Source: DAHUXN01 sp963729815 (GTDB lineage: Bacteria > Acidobacteriota > Terriglobia > Acidiferrales > UBA7541). From it: a stretch of DNA of 64,000 bases. Positions within the stretch are counted from its first letter, which is position 1, and every line of letters begins with the position of its first letter. The DNA lies in assembly GCA_963729815.1 (NCBI GenBank), contig CAVSPU010000002.1:248001-312000 (forward strand), read 5' to 3'. A model generated the notes under the pieces. That model did not search any database and was not told the DNA's origin. It saw nothing but the letters and a program-made list of their open reading frames with translations. Below are positions 1 through 9,900 of the stretch, piece by piece. A program made the translations under genes and the position numbers.

Positions 1-747
1 CTTGAATGGCATGGGATTGCCGGACGACCCGGCCGCGTTCCAGTTGCTCATCAAGGCGATCATGCCGTTGAGCGGAGCCCGCAGCGCCAATGCGGCGAGG
101 CTGCGTTGCGTCTCATTCACTTCATAGAGCGCTTTATCCCGTCCCTGCTGCTTGCTTTGAATGTCGGCCTGATCCGAAGTCTGATCGTCTTTCAGTTTCT
201 CTTCCGCTTCCTTCAAGGCTTGCTGCGAATCCTCGAGTTTTAGGTTTGCTTCCGCCCCTTCGATTTTCGAAAGAATTTCCTGCTTGCTGGCGTCGAGCTT
301 CGCGCGCTGAACGTCGTAGCGCGCCTTCATCACGTTGGTCAGATCCTGTTCCTCGGTCAGGCGGGCCTTCGCGCGCGATTGCTCGATTTCCGCTTCCGCG
401 GATTTCAGTGAGGATTTGTCCTGTGCGAGAGTCTGCACGAGCGTCGTAGTGTCGAACTGCACGACAACGTCGCCCTTCTTTACCTGCGCGCCATTTGCCG
501 CCAGCTTGATGATTTGCAGATTGCCCGCCTCGAATGGCGCCGCAATCGTCGCCGACGCTCGCGCCTTGGTCGCACCCCGGAATTGCACGTAATCCACGAA
601 TTCGCCGCGCGTAACGCCGGCGGTCGGAATTTTCGGCGCGGAACGCTCAAACCGAAAGGCTCCTATGGCAAATAAACAAACCAGAATCGCGGCGATGGCG
701 ATCGCCATCTTCTTCCTTCGATTCCACGGTCTTTGAAGTAATCCCAT
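1..747 (-). CDS. HlyD-family efflux adaptor, partial (runs off left edge)
   Basis: Open from an ATG at 747 to the window edge (249 codons, no stop), so the C-terminus is missing. The N-terminus is basic (MGLLQRPWNRRKK) followed by one hydrophobic segment of about 20 residues, which fits a membrane-anchored periplasmic adaptor. A biotinyl-lipoyl-like half motif follows (residues near AANGAQVKKGDVVVQFD), then a long Glu/Lys/Ala-rich coiled coil. This is the usual order of HlyD/MacA-type adaptors, which link an inner-membrane transporter to an outer-membrane channel. The start lies only 5 bases after the stop of the next upstream adaptor at 753-2129, so the two form one operon. Family knowledge predicts transporter genes beyond the left edge, but none is visible. 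The transporter class (ABC or RND) and substrate cannot be told. Confidence 0.88.
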   Translation of the reverse strand, partial: MGLLQRPWNRRKKMAIAIAAILVCLFAIGAFRFERSAPKIPTAGVTRGEFVDYVQFRGATKARASATIAAPFEAGNLQIIKLAANGAQVKKGDVVVQFDTTTLVQTLAQDKSSLKSAEAEIEQSRAKARLTEEQDLTNVMKARYDVQRAKLDASKQEILSKIEGAEANLKLEDSQQALKEAEEKLKDDQTSDQADIQSKQQGRDKALYEVNETQRSLAALALRAPLNGMIALMSNWNAAGSSGNPMPFK

Positions 748-752
748 TTCGC

Positions 753-2129
753 TCAAGACTTGCCATGCGTCGCCGCGGGGTCGTCCTCGACGACGTTCCC
801 TGGAGTCAATCCCGCCGCGATCACGGTTTGGAGGTCGTTACTCGGTCCGGTCGTGACTTGATGTTTTTCATAACTCATCCCACTTTTGAGCCACACGTAT
901 TCCTTCCCATCCGCGTGGACAACGCTCTGGTTTGGAACCACGACGGCATTTTGCGAGCGATCCAACACGACATCCACAGCCGCGGACAAGTCGGGCATGA
1001 GCTTTCCGCTCGTTCCGTGAATCGCGAAAATGGCAGCGAAAGTCCGCACCTTGTCCGAAAAATCTCCCGAGTGCCCCAGTGGCGTCAGTCCTTCGAGTGT
1101 TCCCGGAAGAGATAATCCGGGATATGCATCCAGATGCACCACGGCTTGCTGGCCAATCCGAAGGCGCGCCAGGTCTGCTTGATTGACGTCCACGCGCACG
1201 TCCATATCCGAGGGATCGACCACGTTCATAAAGGGAACTCCTGCGCGCACCTGATCCCCTTCCTGCACCTCGCCCATTCTTCCGCCCAGCCAGGTTGTGT
1301 TGAGCACCACCACGCCGTCCATCGGCGAATGGATCTCCATTTTCTGCGCGTTGCTTTGCGCGTAGAGCATCGTGGCCCGTGCTCGATCGCGTTGGATCTC
1401 CAGTGTCTTCAGGTCCGCGGCCGCCGCCTGGCGTTTGAGAATGTACGTCTGCTGGAGCTGTTTGAACGTTGCTTGCGCTTCGTCGAGCGTCTCCTGATTT
1501 TTCTCGGCGTCGATGCGCGACAAAATGGGATCCTTTCCAATTTCCAATTGTGCTTTTTTCAAGTCGTCTTCTGCTTGCTTCAACGACGTTTCGTCGGTGG
1601 CGCGCGCTCCGTCGTTCGCGGCCTGCTTCTGGGCCACCTGATCGACCAGATCCCGATAGGCAGCCTGCTTGTCCAGAAAATCCTTCACTTGGGCTTGCCG
1701 GTCAAATTCAACGAGCAGGTCGCCTTTGTGAACCCGTGTGCCCGTCGGCGCAAGCCGCGTCACGACCATCGCGTCCATCTGCGCCCCCTCCAGTCGCGGC
1801 GCCAGGACTGGTTGCGACCGGACCGCTTGCGTCGTGCCTGTGAGCCGGAGGACGTCCTCAAAATCAGTTCTTTGGACCGTGATGGTCTGCGTCGCTCCAT
1901 TGATGCCGCCTCGCGATGGATCAATGTGCACGAAAACGAAAGCGCCGGCACCGAGGACAATCACAAGCGCGGCTGCGATTGCCAGGAAACGTTTACGCGA
2001 AAGGTATTTTCCGGCGGAAAGAGTGGAATGTGCCGAAAGATCGGAAGGTCGCGCGTCTGCCGATGCTGGTCGTTCGCTCGCCCCGGTGGCAGGTTCTGTC
2101 GCGGTGCGCGAATGAATTGAGGACATCAT
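753..2129 (-). CDS. HlyD/RND-type periplasmic adaptor subunit
   Basis: A 458-residue membrane fusion protein. It has a cytoplasmic N-terminus of about 45 residues, one transmembrane helix (about residues 48-70), a split lipoyl-like hairpin (first half near RLAPTGTRVHKGDLLVEFD), a coiled coil rich in Gln, Asp and Lys (about residues 150-275), the second lipoyl half (MEIHSPMDGVVV), then beta-barrel and membrane-proximal domains. It would bridge an inner-membrane exporter and an outer-membrane channel. The start is one of two adjacent ATGs (2129 or 2126). The leader is unusually long for an adaptor. It heads an operon with the truncated adaptor on its 3' side. Two adaptors in a row are typical of MacA-like acidobacterial export loci; that reading is inference. 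A promoter and dyad lie at 2176-2213. Confidence 0.9.
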   Translation of the reverse strand: MMSSIHSRTATEPATGASERPASADARPSDLSAHSTLSAGKYLSRKRFLAIAAALVIVLGAGAFVFVHIDPSRGGINGATQTITVQRTDFEDVLRLTGTTQAVRSQPVLAPRLEGAQMDAMVVTRLAPTGTRVHKGDLLVEFDRQAQVKDFLDKQAAYRDLVDQVAQKQAANDGARATDETSLKQAEDDLKKAQLEIGKDPILSRIDAEKNQETLDEAQATFKQLQQTYILKRQAAAADLKTLEIQRDRARATMLYAQSNAQKMEIHSPMDGVVVLNTTWLGGRMGEVQEGDQVRAGVPFMNVVDPSDMDVRVDVNQADLARLRIGQQAVVHLDAYPGLSLPGTLEGLTPLGHSGDFSDKVRTFAAIFAIHGTSGKLMPDLSAAVDVVLDRSQNAVVVPNQSVVHADGKEYVWLKSGMSYEKHQVTTGPSNDLQTVIAAGLTPGNVVEDDPAATHGKS

Positions 2130-2175
2130 TTAGGCCAGGGCCTCGCTGAGTTAGACACCGCTCAATCGAAAGCGA

Positions 2176-2213
2176 AGTATACGCCGGTTGTTTGGCTTAT
2201 CGAAATGGATAAG
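2176..2213 (-). promoter_or_regulatory. Candidate promoter with overlapping dyad for the adaptor operon
   Basis: Reading the minus strand, a TATACT -10 hexamer occupies 2176-2181. A weak -35 (TTCGAT) lies 17 bases upstream at 2199-2204. A dyad with 6-base arms CTTATC and GATAAG separated by 6 bases (2196-2213) overlaps that -35, as an operator for a dimeric repressor would. Start of the adaptor gene is at 2129. The -35 match is poor, so the call rests mainly on the -10 and the placement of the dyad. Confidence 0.35.
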
Positions 2214-2561
2214 TCATCCCGTTTATATTTCTCCAAGCCTTTTGGCCCGCCGCATCGCATCTCTCTAACACAGACGCGTGTTTTGATTCCGTTTCACACG
2301 AAATAGGATGCCTCCGGATTCAGCCGTCACCCATCCACGCCTGAACTCCCTTGGCGATCCTTTTGGCGTCGTACGTTGCGTGTTCCGCGTCGACAGGAAA
2401 AAGGCATACTCATAAATTGCGGTCAAGTATCCGAGATTCAACTCCAGCGCGCACTGGAATTCCTTCTCGCGAGTCGTACCGCGGCAATCCGGGATTTTGT
2501 CCGCACTCGCGTCCGTCTCCTCATTTCATAAACTCGTGCGCGGCTCGCAATCAATTGTAGA
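2214..2561. other. Intergenic stretch, no gene seen
   Basis: The region between the divergent adaptor operon and the YCF48-like gene. Reading frames here are short and lack recognisable composition. No terminator or RNA fold stands out. It should contain the promoter for the plus-strand gene at 2562, but no convincing -35/-10 pair was found. Confidence 0.5.
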
Positions 2562-3578
2562 ATGCCCGTCGTGCGCCTCCTTCTACTGTTGTTGTTTCTT
2601 GCTGCCTCTGCTTCCGCCCAATCCTGGTCCGTTCAAACCAGCGGGCTCGACACCAACCTTCGCGGCGTCAGCGTCACGCAGGCTTCGGCTGTTCCCATTA
2701 TTTGGGCGTGCGGCTCGCACGGTGTGATTCTCCGCTCGATTGACGCCGGCAAAACTTGGGTGCGCATCCGCGTGCCCGACGCCGATGCGCTTGACTTCCG
2801 CTCCATCCAGGCCTTCGGCGCCCAGATTGCCTACGTCATGTCCATCGGCTCGGGCTCGCAGTCCCGCATTTACAAGACAACCGACGGCGGCAAGAACTGG
2901 ATGCTGGAATACACTGGCAAGCGCGACGCAGTATTTCTCGATGACCTGGTATGCATTTCGAAAATCGCATGCTTTGCGCTCAGCGATCCGGTCGATGGCA
3001 AATTTTTGCTTCTGGCCACTCGCGACGGCCTCCATTGGCAGGACCTTCCCCGCGGCTCCATGCCGCCGGCCCTGCCCGGCGAAGGAGTCTTCGCCGCCAG
3101 CGGAACCTCGCTCGCAATCTATGAGCAAAATATCTATTCCGCCACCGGCGGCGCTTCCGTTGCTCGCGTCTTTCGCTCCCGCGACTTGGGGCGGACTTGG
3201 GCTGCCTTCGCGACGCCCATTGCCAGCAGCAATTCTTCTTCGGGAATTTTCTCCATCGCTCGAAAGGGCAATGCCCTCGTCGTGGTAGGCGGAGACTACA
3301 AGGTCACGGGCGGCGCGGCCCGCGCGGCCGCTTATTCATTGGACGGTGGCACATCCTGGCATCTCGCCGCCTCCGCGCTCGGCGGCTTCCGTTCCGCAGT
3401 GGCTTTCTTGCGCGGCTCGACCGTAATCGCCGTCGGCCCGAGCGGCGAAGATATCAGCCGCGATGCTGGCGCCCATTGGACTCCCGCTGGTTCTCTCAAT
3501 CTCAACGCCGTCGCCGCATTCGATTCTCGTCAGGCGTGGGGCGTTGGCGCAAAGGGAACCATCGCGCTCTATAAATAA
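2562..3578 (+). CDS. Secreted YCF48/BNR-repeat beta-propeller protein
   Basis: A 338-residue protein with a clear signal peptide (MPVVRLLLLLLFLAASASA, cleavage after SASA). The mature part has repeated beta-propeller blades with the 'DxGxxW' signature of BNR/YCF48-like repeats: DAGKTW near residue 62, DGGKNW near 110, the degenerate RDGLHW near 160, DLGRTW near 213, DGGTSW near 263 and DAGAHW near 307. YCF48-like proteins of heterotrophs are annotated as 'photosystem II stability/assembly factor-like' or oxidoreductase, but nothing here points to photosynthesis. The role in the envelope is unknown. The start ATG lacks an obvious Shine-Dalgarno sequence but gives a good signal peptide. It is a single-gene unit. 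Confidence 0.85.
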   Translation: MPVVRLLLLLLFLAASASAQSWSVQTSGLDTNLRGVSVTQASAVPIIWACGSHGVILRSIDAGKTWVRIRVPDADALDFRSIQAFGAQIAYVMSIGSGSQSRIYKTTDGGKNWMLEYTGKRDAVFLDDLVCISKIACFALSDPVDGKFLLLATRDGLHWQDLPRGSMPPALPGEGVFAASGTSLAIYEQNIYSATGGASVARVFRSRDLGRTWAAFATPIASSNSSSGIFSIARKGNALVVVGGDYKVTGGAARAAAYSLDGGTSWHLAASALGGFRSAVAFLRGSTVIAVGPSGEDISRDAGAHWTPAGSLNLNAVAAFDSRQAWGVGAKGTIALYK

Positions 3579-3844
3579 ATCCAGCCCCGTCCACAACCGC
3601 TACACCTTGCATTTCTTTCGGAGCCTGTGCATGATTTTTACGTGCGCGCCACATGGTTCTTGCGGCCGGGGCGCCTCTGCTACAAAGGGCTAGGCCTAAA
3701 AGGATAATGAACGTTGAACGAAAAGATAACGACTAGTGCGGGAGGTAGCACCGCGTCGCCGTTTAGAGCGCCGCAATTAACTTGTGGCCATGGGACATGG
3801 ACCGCCGCCGTTGATCTTGAATCTCGGTATCGGACTCGCCCGGT

Positions 3845-3931
3845 GATTTCTAATCGCCACAGCCCGGAATTAGAAATCGGCGTAAGTTACAGAAAACAAA
3901 AGACCGAGGCAATTCTAATCGCCACAAATGG
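3845..3931 (+). repeat. Dispersed repeat, copy A
   Basis: One of three copies in this window of an intergenic element with fixed internal spacing: TAATCG (3851), GAATTAG 16 bases on (3867), AAAACA at +42 (3893) and a second TAATCGCC at +65 (3916). The first part forms a perfect 10-base inverted repeat, GATTTCTAAT at 3845-3854 and ATTAGAAATC at 3869-3878. The other copies are at 49295-49376 and 49484-49570. No open reading frame is shared between copies. It lies about 155 bases upstream of the gene starting at 4087. Confidence 0.8.
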
Positions 3932-4086
3932 CGCATATCTCGTTTCGCTGGGATCGCGACTTTTGGAGCTTTCTTTCGCTTATGCCACATCCGTCGCCGA
4001 AAACGCAAACTCTTTACTCTTGTCTGCAACTCAGCGATGATGCTCCCGCTCATAACGCCCACTTTCGAATTATGAAGGGAGTGTCC

Positions 4087-5448
4087 ATGCGTAAAATGCT
4101 CATCGCCATTTTTGCCGTTTCCGTTTTGCTCGTTCCAGCCGCCTCCGCGCGCTCGCCCCAATCTTCCGCGCCCGCAGCCACCGCTCCTGCCGCGCATCAG
4201 ACCGAGACCGACGAATACACGCGTTACGAATTGCTCGCCCCGGATACCGCCAGTTTCAAAATTTATTACGAAGTCACCGCGACGACGGCCGGCGCGAAAT
4301 TTTTCTACAATCCCATTCGCAAGGGAAGTGTCGCCAGCGACGAAGCCGTCTATGACGCCATGACGGGCGCGCCGCTCCATTTCGAAGTGGTCAGCGGCGC
4401 AGCCGCCAGCCAGGATCCGCTCATGGAGCGCGCCGACGCTTCGACGGACTTCATCAAGGTTCAGCTCGCGCGCCCAGTACCGCCGGATGGCCAGGGCCGC
4501 ATGATCATCATCAAGACCTATAAGGATGGGATGAGCTATTATCGCGATGGCGACGAAATTGTTTTCCATCGTCCGCTCGGCATCAAGCGCAACAAAGTTG
4601 TTTTGCCCGCGGGTTACGAGTTGGTGAGTTGCAACGTTCCGTCGCAAGTCCTCACCGAGCCTGACGGCCGCATTTCAATCAGCTTCATGAACGGGAGCGC
4701 CGGCGAGGCGCCCCTCATCGTCAGAGCGAAACTCGGCGCGCAGACCGGCGACGCCGCCCGCCCGCATGCGCTCACCTCAGCACGCAGTTGGGAAGCGCCG
4801 TTCCAGGGCGAGAGCGAGCGCGGACGCCTCTCCGAGCGCGCGCATCAGGACCGCGACATCGTTTATTTTCTCCAGCAGCCTGAGACGCACTCGTTCAGCC
4901 TCTACCACGATTACACCGAGTCGCATCCCGGCGCCGATAAATATCTCAACGTCGTTCGCGAGGGCAGCACAGTTTCGAATCCGTCGGCCTATATTCTCGA
5001 CACTGGCGAAACTCTGCAAAGCCGCATTATGACCGGCGCCGATCTTGCCGCCGCGCACATTGATGCCGAAGGCGAGCAGGTCACGCCAACGACGCAGGTC
5101 GTCGTGATTCCATTTACTCCGGTGAAGAAGGGGCAATCGATTCGTCTGCGCATTTCGGAGACGTATACCGCGCCCGTCAGCTACCGCCTCGATGGCGACG
5201 AACTTATTTTCGACCGCAGCTTCGGCCGTCCGCGCAACGCCGTCGTTTTACCCGCCGGCTGGTATTTGACCGCCAGCGCGATTCCCGCGACTGTCACGCA
5301 AATGCCTGACGGCCGCATACGCCTGGATTTTTGGAATGGCCGCCCCGATGAAGTCGATGTCCTGATTCGCGCGAAGCGCCTCGCCACATCATCCACGGCG
5401 GCTCAGCCGTTCTCGAACCAGCCCCTCGTGATGCCGGCGGCGCATTAA
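4087..5448 (+). CDS. Secreted protein of unknown function with internal duplication
   Basis: A 453-residue product starting at ATG 4087, chosen because GAAGGGAG lies just upstream and the product then begins with a textbook signal peptide (MRKMLIAIFAVSVLLVPAASA). A longer in-frame ATG at 3928 would bury this signal and run through a repeat. No family is recognised. The mature protein consists of two related halves. Each ends with a segment of the pattern SYxxDGDExxFxRxxGxxRNxVVLPAGxxL, then PDGRIxxxFxNG, then a final beta strand ending in RAK (about residues 150-225 and 365-435). The predicted structure is all-beta, suggesting tandem immunoglobulin-like or jelly-roll domains in the periplasm. 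No catalytic motif is visible. Neighbours give no functional hint. Confidence 0.85.
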   Translation: MRKMLIAIFAVSVLLVPAASARSPQSSAPAATAPAAHQTETDEYTRYELLAPDTASFKIYYEVTATTAGAKFFYNPIRKGSVASDEAVYDAMTGAPLHFEVVSGAAASQDPLMERADASTDFIKVQLARPVPPDGQGRMIIIKTYKDGMSYYRDGDEIVFHRPLGIKRNKVVLPAGYELVSCNVPSQVLTEPDGRISISFMNGSAGEAPLIVRAKLGAQTGDAARPHALTSARSWEAPFQGESERGRLSERAHQDRDIVYFLQQPETHSFSLYHDYTESHPGADKYLNVVREGSTVSNPSAYILDTGETLQSRIMTGADLAAAHIDAEGEQVTPTTQVVVIPFTPVKKGQSIRLRISETYTAPVSYRLDGDELIFDRSFGRPRNAVVLPAGWYLTASAIPATVTQMPDGRIRLDFWNGRPDEVDVLIRAKRLATSSTAAQPFSNQPLVMPAAH

Positions 5449-5556
5449 GAAAATTCGAGTTGTCGGTCAGGCGCGAGGTGATATTCAATTGAGCGCCGAG
5501 AGGATTCGCCGCAGAGGGCGCGCGAAACAATCGAATCTGTTCCAGGCGATTTATGC

Positions 5557-6855
5557 CTACTGCAACAGGCCCAACTGGAAATTCAGATTATCAGTATCGA
5601 TTTGGCACTCGTACTTCGCGCTGGCCTGGTCGATTTCGGCTTGCGTTTCGTTGAGCTGCGCCTGGCTGAGCTCGACGATGGAGCTCAAGCCCAATTGATA
5701 GCGAGCCTGGGCGAGTTGCAACGCCATCGACGCCTGGTGGAGAAGCTGCTGCGTCAGGTCCAGGCGCTGATACGCCGTGTTCGCATTAAGCCACGCGATC
5801 CGCACGTCATGCGCGACGGTATCTTGCAATTCACGCAAGTCTTGATCGGCGACGCTGGTTTGAAAACGCGCTTCGGCGTGGCGCGCGGTGAAAAGCCCGC
5901 CGTCAAAAATGGGAATATTAAGGTTAAATCCGGCGGCGGCGTAGCGGCTCAGAAGCGGATCTTCACGAAAGGGCGTCAAGCCAGCCGCACCGACAGCGCT
6001 CAAAGTGGGCATCCACAAATCGCGCTCGGCGCGTTCGAAAGCCTGCGCGGACTCGACTTGAAGATGACCGCCAGCCAGCTCGGGGCGCTTCTGAAACGCT
6101 TCAGTGACCAACTGGGGAAGGTCGGGCAGCGGAGCCGGGGGAAGCGGCTCGTCAGCCAGATTGTAGCTTCGCGTGTCGGCATAACCGAGAGCGACAGAAA
6201 GATTCGCGAATGCAGCCTGAACATCGTTCTGCGCTTGGACGAGAAGCAGCTGGGCCTGGGCGAGATCCACTTTTGCGAAACTGACATCCAGATCGGACTT
6301 CAGTTTATTTTGCGCGAGCGCGCTCACCTGATCGGAAATGAGCTGGCGTTCCTTGACTGCTTCCCGAGCGACATTCAAGACCGCCTGCGACTGGAGAACG
6401 CGGTAATAAGCGTCATTTACTTCGCGAAGAACGTCGGCGCGCGTGGCGTTTACCTCCTGTTGCTGCGATTGTGCGCCGTAATTTGCCGCCTTGCTGAGGT
6501 TGTGTGTGCGGCCGAAGTCAGTGATCAATTGATTGACTGTGACACCGTTGGCATAACGGTCGAACACGCTGGGATTGTTGAGCGCTCCGGCGGTGATGCG
6601 GCTGTTGTTTTCCGATCCCACCCCGGTGGCGCTACCGTAAACGCGCGGAAAATAGGAGGAGCGCACTTCAGCCGTAACTTCCTTGGCCGCCTCGGCGTTG
6701 CTGATCGACGCCAGAAGCCGTGGACGATTGCGAATGGCGATCGCGTCGGCTTGGGCGAGAGTCAACGTTTGAGGCGTCTGACTTTGCGCATACGCAGGTG
6801 CAGCGGCCAACGCAGCGATGAACAATGCAGGCAGAGAAAGAAAGCGATGATTCAT
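5557..6855 (-). CDS. TolC-family outer-membrane efflux channel
   Basis: 432 residues with a signal peptide (MNHRFLSLPALFIAALAAAPAYA). The mature protein shows the two-fold repeated TolC/OEP architecture: long amphipathic helices rich in Ala, Gln, Glu and Asn, an N-terminal 'LTLAQADAIAIRNRP' start, and the matching second-half signature 'ARYQLGLSSIVELSQAQLNETQAEI'. It forms the outer-membrane and periplasmic tunnel of a tripartite pump. ATG 6855 is preceded by AAGGAGA at good spacing. It is the last gene of the operon adaptor (10100-11356), RND permease (6906-10100), TolC, with a 50-base gap after the permease, so the product almost certainly serves that pump. Confidence 0.93.
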   Translation of the reverse strand: MNHRFLSLPALFIAALAAAPAYAQSQTPQTLTLAQADAIAIRNRPRLLASISNAEAAKEVTAEVRSSYFPRVYGSATGVGSENNSRITAGALNNPSVFDRYANGVTVNQLITDFGRTHNLSKAANYGAQSQQQEVNATRADVLREVNDAYYRVLQSQAVLNVAREAVKERQLISDQVSALAQNKLKSDLDVSFAKVDLAQAQLLLVQAQNDVQAAFANLSVALGYADTRSYNLADEPLPPAPLPDLPQLVTEAFQKRPELAGGHLQVESAQAFERAERDLWMPTLSAVGAAGLTPFREDPLLSRYAAAGFNLNIPIFDGGLFTARHAEARFQTSVADQDLRELQDTVAHDVRIAWLNANTAYQRLDLTQQLLHQASMALQLAQARYQLGLSSIVELSQAQLNETQAEIDQASAKYECQIDTDNLNFQLGLLQ

Positions 6856-6905
6856 GGTTTCTCCTTCAACTTTCCGGAAGCATGATCGATTTCGATGAAT
6901 ATCTC

Positions 6906-9900
6906 CTAGTGGCTCTCCTGCGGAGCGGACGCCGCAGCCGAGTCATCGGGAAGTTCCGGGGAGCGTTTGTTCTGATAAACGAGCAAGTAGGCCGCCGGAA
7001 CGATGAAGACCGTGAGAACCACGGAGACGATCAGGCCGCCGATGATGGCGCGCGCAAGAGGAGCGTAAGCTTCGCTGCCGGCCCCAAGCTTCAGCGCCAA
7101 CGGAATCAACCCGATGATCGTCGCGAGCGACGTCATCAGAATTGGACGCAGGCGAATGCGGCAGGATTGAATGATGGCGTCGAGCACCGTGGCGCCCTCG
7201 GCTTCCAGGCGATGCGCGAATTCCACGATCAAAATGCTGTTGGAGACAACGATGCCGACCATCATGATCACGCCCATCAGGGACATCACGTTCATGGTGG
7301 TACCCGTGAGGGTCAACGTGAGCAGAACGCCCGTGACACCCGTCGGGACAGCGAGAAGAATGAGCAGTGGATCCAGGAAGGAACGGAACTGCGCGACCAG
7401 AATCAGGAAGAGAAGAACCAGCGCGAGGATGAGGCCGAGCCCGAAGCTCGTGAATGACGCGCGCATGCTTTGGACCATTCCGCGAAGTTCGACGTGCACA
7501 CCGGAGGGGAGATTCGTTCGGTCGAGAATTGCGTCGATGCCGTTGGCGATACGGCCGAGATCCTCGGTCGCGGTGGTAACGTAAACGTCGATCACGCGCT
7601 GGATCTGGTAGTGGTCGACTTCCGTGGGAGATTCAATGTGGGTGACCTGCGCGACGTTGCCAAGCAACGTCGGTTCGTCGTGGCCGGGCGCCACCAGAGG
7701 CATTTCGCGCAGGTCCGCGAAATGATTCATCTTGTTTTCGAAGTATTGCACGGTGAGCATGTAATCGTTGCCGGTGTGCGGATCGATCCAATAACTCGGA
7801 GCAATCATGGCGTTGGAAGTGAGAGCGGTGACGACGTTGTCGATGACTTCCTTTTGATTGAGGCCCAGTTCGCTGGCGCGCAAGCGATTGACCGATAATT
7901 GCAGAGCAGGGTAATCGAGGTCCTGTGGAATGTAGGCGTCGCTGACGCCGCGAATGCCCTTGATTTCACCGGCAAGATTGAGAGCCACGGTGTCGTCATT
8001 TGCGAGGTTGCTCCCGCTCACCTGGACGTCAATCGGCGCTGGCAAACCTTGGTTCAGGATCGCGTCCACCATTCCGCCGGACTGGAAAAACGCGGTGAGC
8101 TCGGGCATTTGGCTTTGCAGTTTTTTCTGGATGCGATCCATGTATTCGTAACTGCCGATCGTGTGATCATCATTGAGCGCGACCTGGACCGTGGCTGTGT
8201 CGGGGCCGGAGTTGGACGTGTAGATTGAAGAAAAACCGGGGATGACGCCGACGTTGGAAACAATGATTTTCAAATCGTGAGGCGTGACGGTCTGGCGAAT
8301 GATGTTCTCGACGCGCTTTACTTCTTCATTGGTGATTTCAACGCGCGTGCCGGGAGCAGCCTTGACGTTGATGACGAATTGGCCGGCGTCGGTGCGCGGG
8401 AAGAAGGCGACGCCGAGGAATGGATAGATCAACAGGCTCAGCAGGAAAATGCCGGTGATTCCGACGACGACGAGCTTGGGACGCTGGAGGCTACGACGCA
8501 CGGCCTTCTCGTAAACGTCGAGTAGTTTCTGAAAATTGCGGTTAAACGCGTTATTGAACTTTCGCCCCCAGGATTTCCATTTTGGTTCATGACCGAATAA
8601 AAATTCTTCGCTCTCTGGCTCGCCCTCGGGAACGAACTTTATGTAACGGGCGCAAAAAAGAGGAACAACAGTCATGGCGACGAAATAGGATGCGAAAAGC
8701 GAGAAAACGACGGCGAGGGCGAGCGCAGTGAACAAGTAACGAGCGACACCATAGAGGAATGTGACCGGAAAAAAAACGACTGCCGTGGTGAGCGTGGCGG
8801 CAAGAACAGCCATCGAGACTTCCTGGCCGCCGAATTCAGCGGCTTCCGCCGGCGGCTTGCCAAGCTCCATGTGACGGAAAATATTTTCGAGAACAATGAC
8901 GGAGTTGTCGATGAGGCGGGAAAAAACGAGAGCGAGGCCGGCGAGAACCATCGTATTGATCGAGTTGCCGTTGAAATAAAGAATGATGAATGCGGCGAGC
9001 GCGGAAAGAGGAATCGAAAGAGAAACGGCGATGGTAGCGCGAAAACTTCCAAGAAAGACGAGGACCATCAGAGCCGTGAGAACCAGGCCCATCCCGCCTT
9101 CGTGCAGTAGATTCTTGATGGCTTCCTTGACGAACGCGGATTGATCGAAGACGACCGCGGGTATCAAGGTTTTCGGAATGTCGGTGAGATGCGCGATGGC
9201 GTTGCGGATTCCATCCACGACGGCAATGGTATTCGTGTCGCCTCCCTGCTTGAGAATTGGCAAGTAGACGGAGCGCTGGCCATTCACGCGGACGATGTTG
9301 GTTTGAATTTGCGACGCATCGATGGCGTGACCGACGTCGCCGACTGTGACGGTTTGCTCGCCGATGGTTTTCAATGGCACCTGATTGATGTCGTTAACAT
9401 CTTCAATCTGACTGTTCGAATAAATGTTGTAGTCGTATGGGCCAATCTTGACGTCGCCGGCGGGCAAAATCAGGTTCGTGTTGTTGACCGCGCGCACCAC
9501 ATCCATGGGGCTCAGTTGATAAGCAAGCAATTTCAGCGGGTCGACGTAGACCATGATCTGCCGGTACTTTCCGCCGAACGGCGGAGGCACGGAGGCGCCC
9601 GCGACCGCAGACAATTGATTGCGAATGGCGAACTGGCCGTAGTCGCGGAGTTGCGTTTCCGATAGGCCCTGGCCGCTGAGCGTGATCAAGCAGACGGGCA
9701 AGCTCGAAGCATCGAACTTTTCAACCACAGGCGGCAGGGTGCCGGGTGGCAAGCGGCGCAGGTCGGCCATCGCCAGGTTCGAAATTTCATCGACATCGGA
9801 GTCAGCGCTGGTTCCCGGCTGAAAGTAAACATGGATGATGCTGACGCCAGGGAGCGAGCGCGATTCCATGTGGTCGATCCCGCTGCCGAGCGTGAAGAAT

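Noticed and set aside
3714..4040. A 108-residue plus-strand ORF between the YCF48-like gene and the secreted protein
   Set aside because: It runs through the dispersed repeat, lacks a ribosome site, and overlaps the next gene's upstream region. Its composition is not coding-like.
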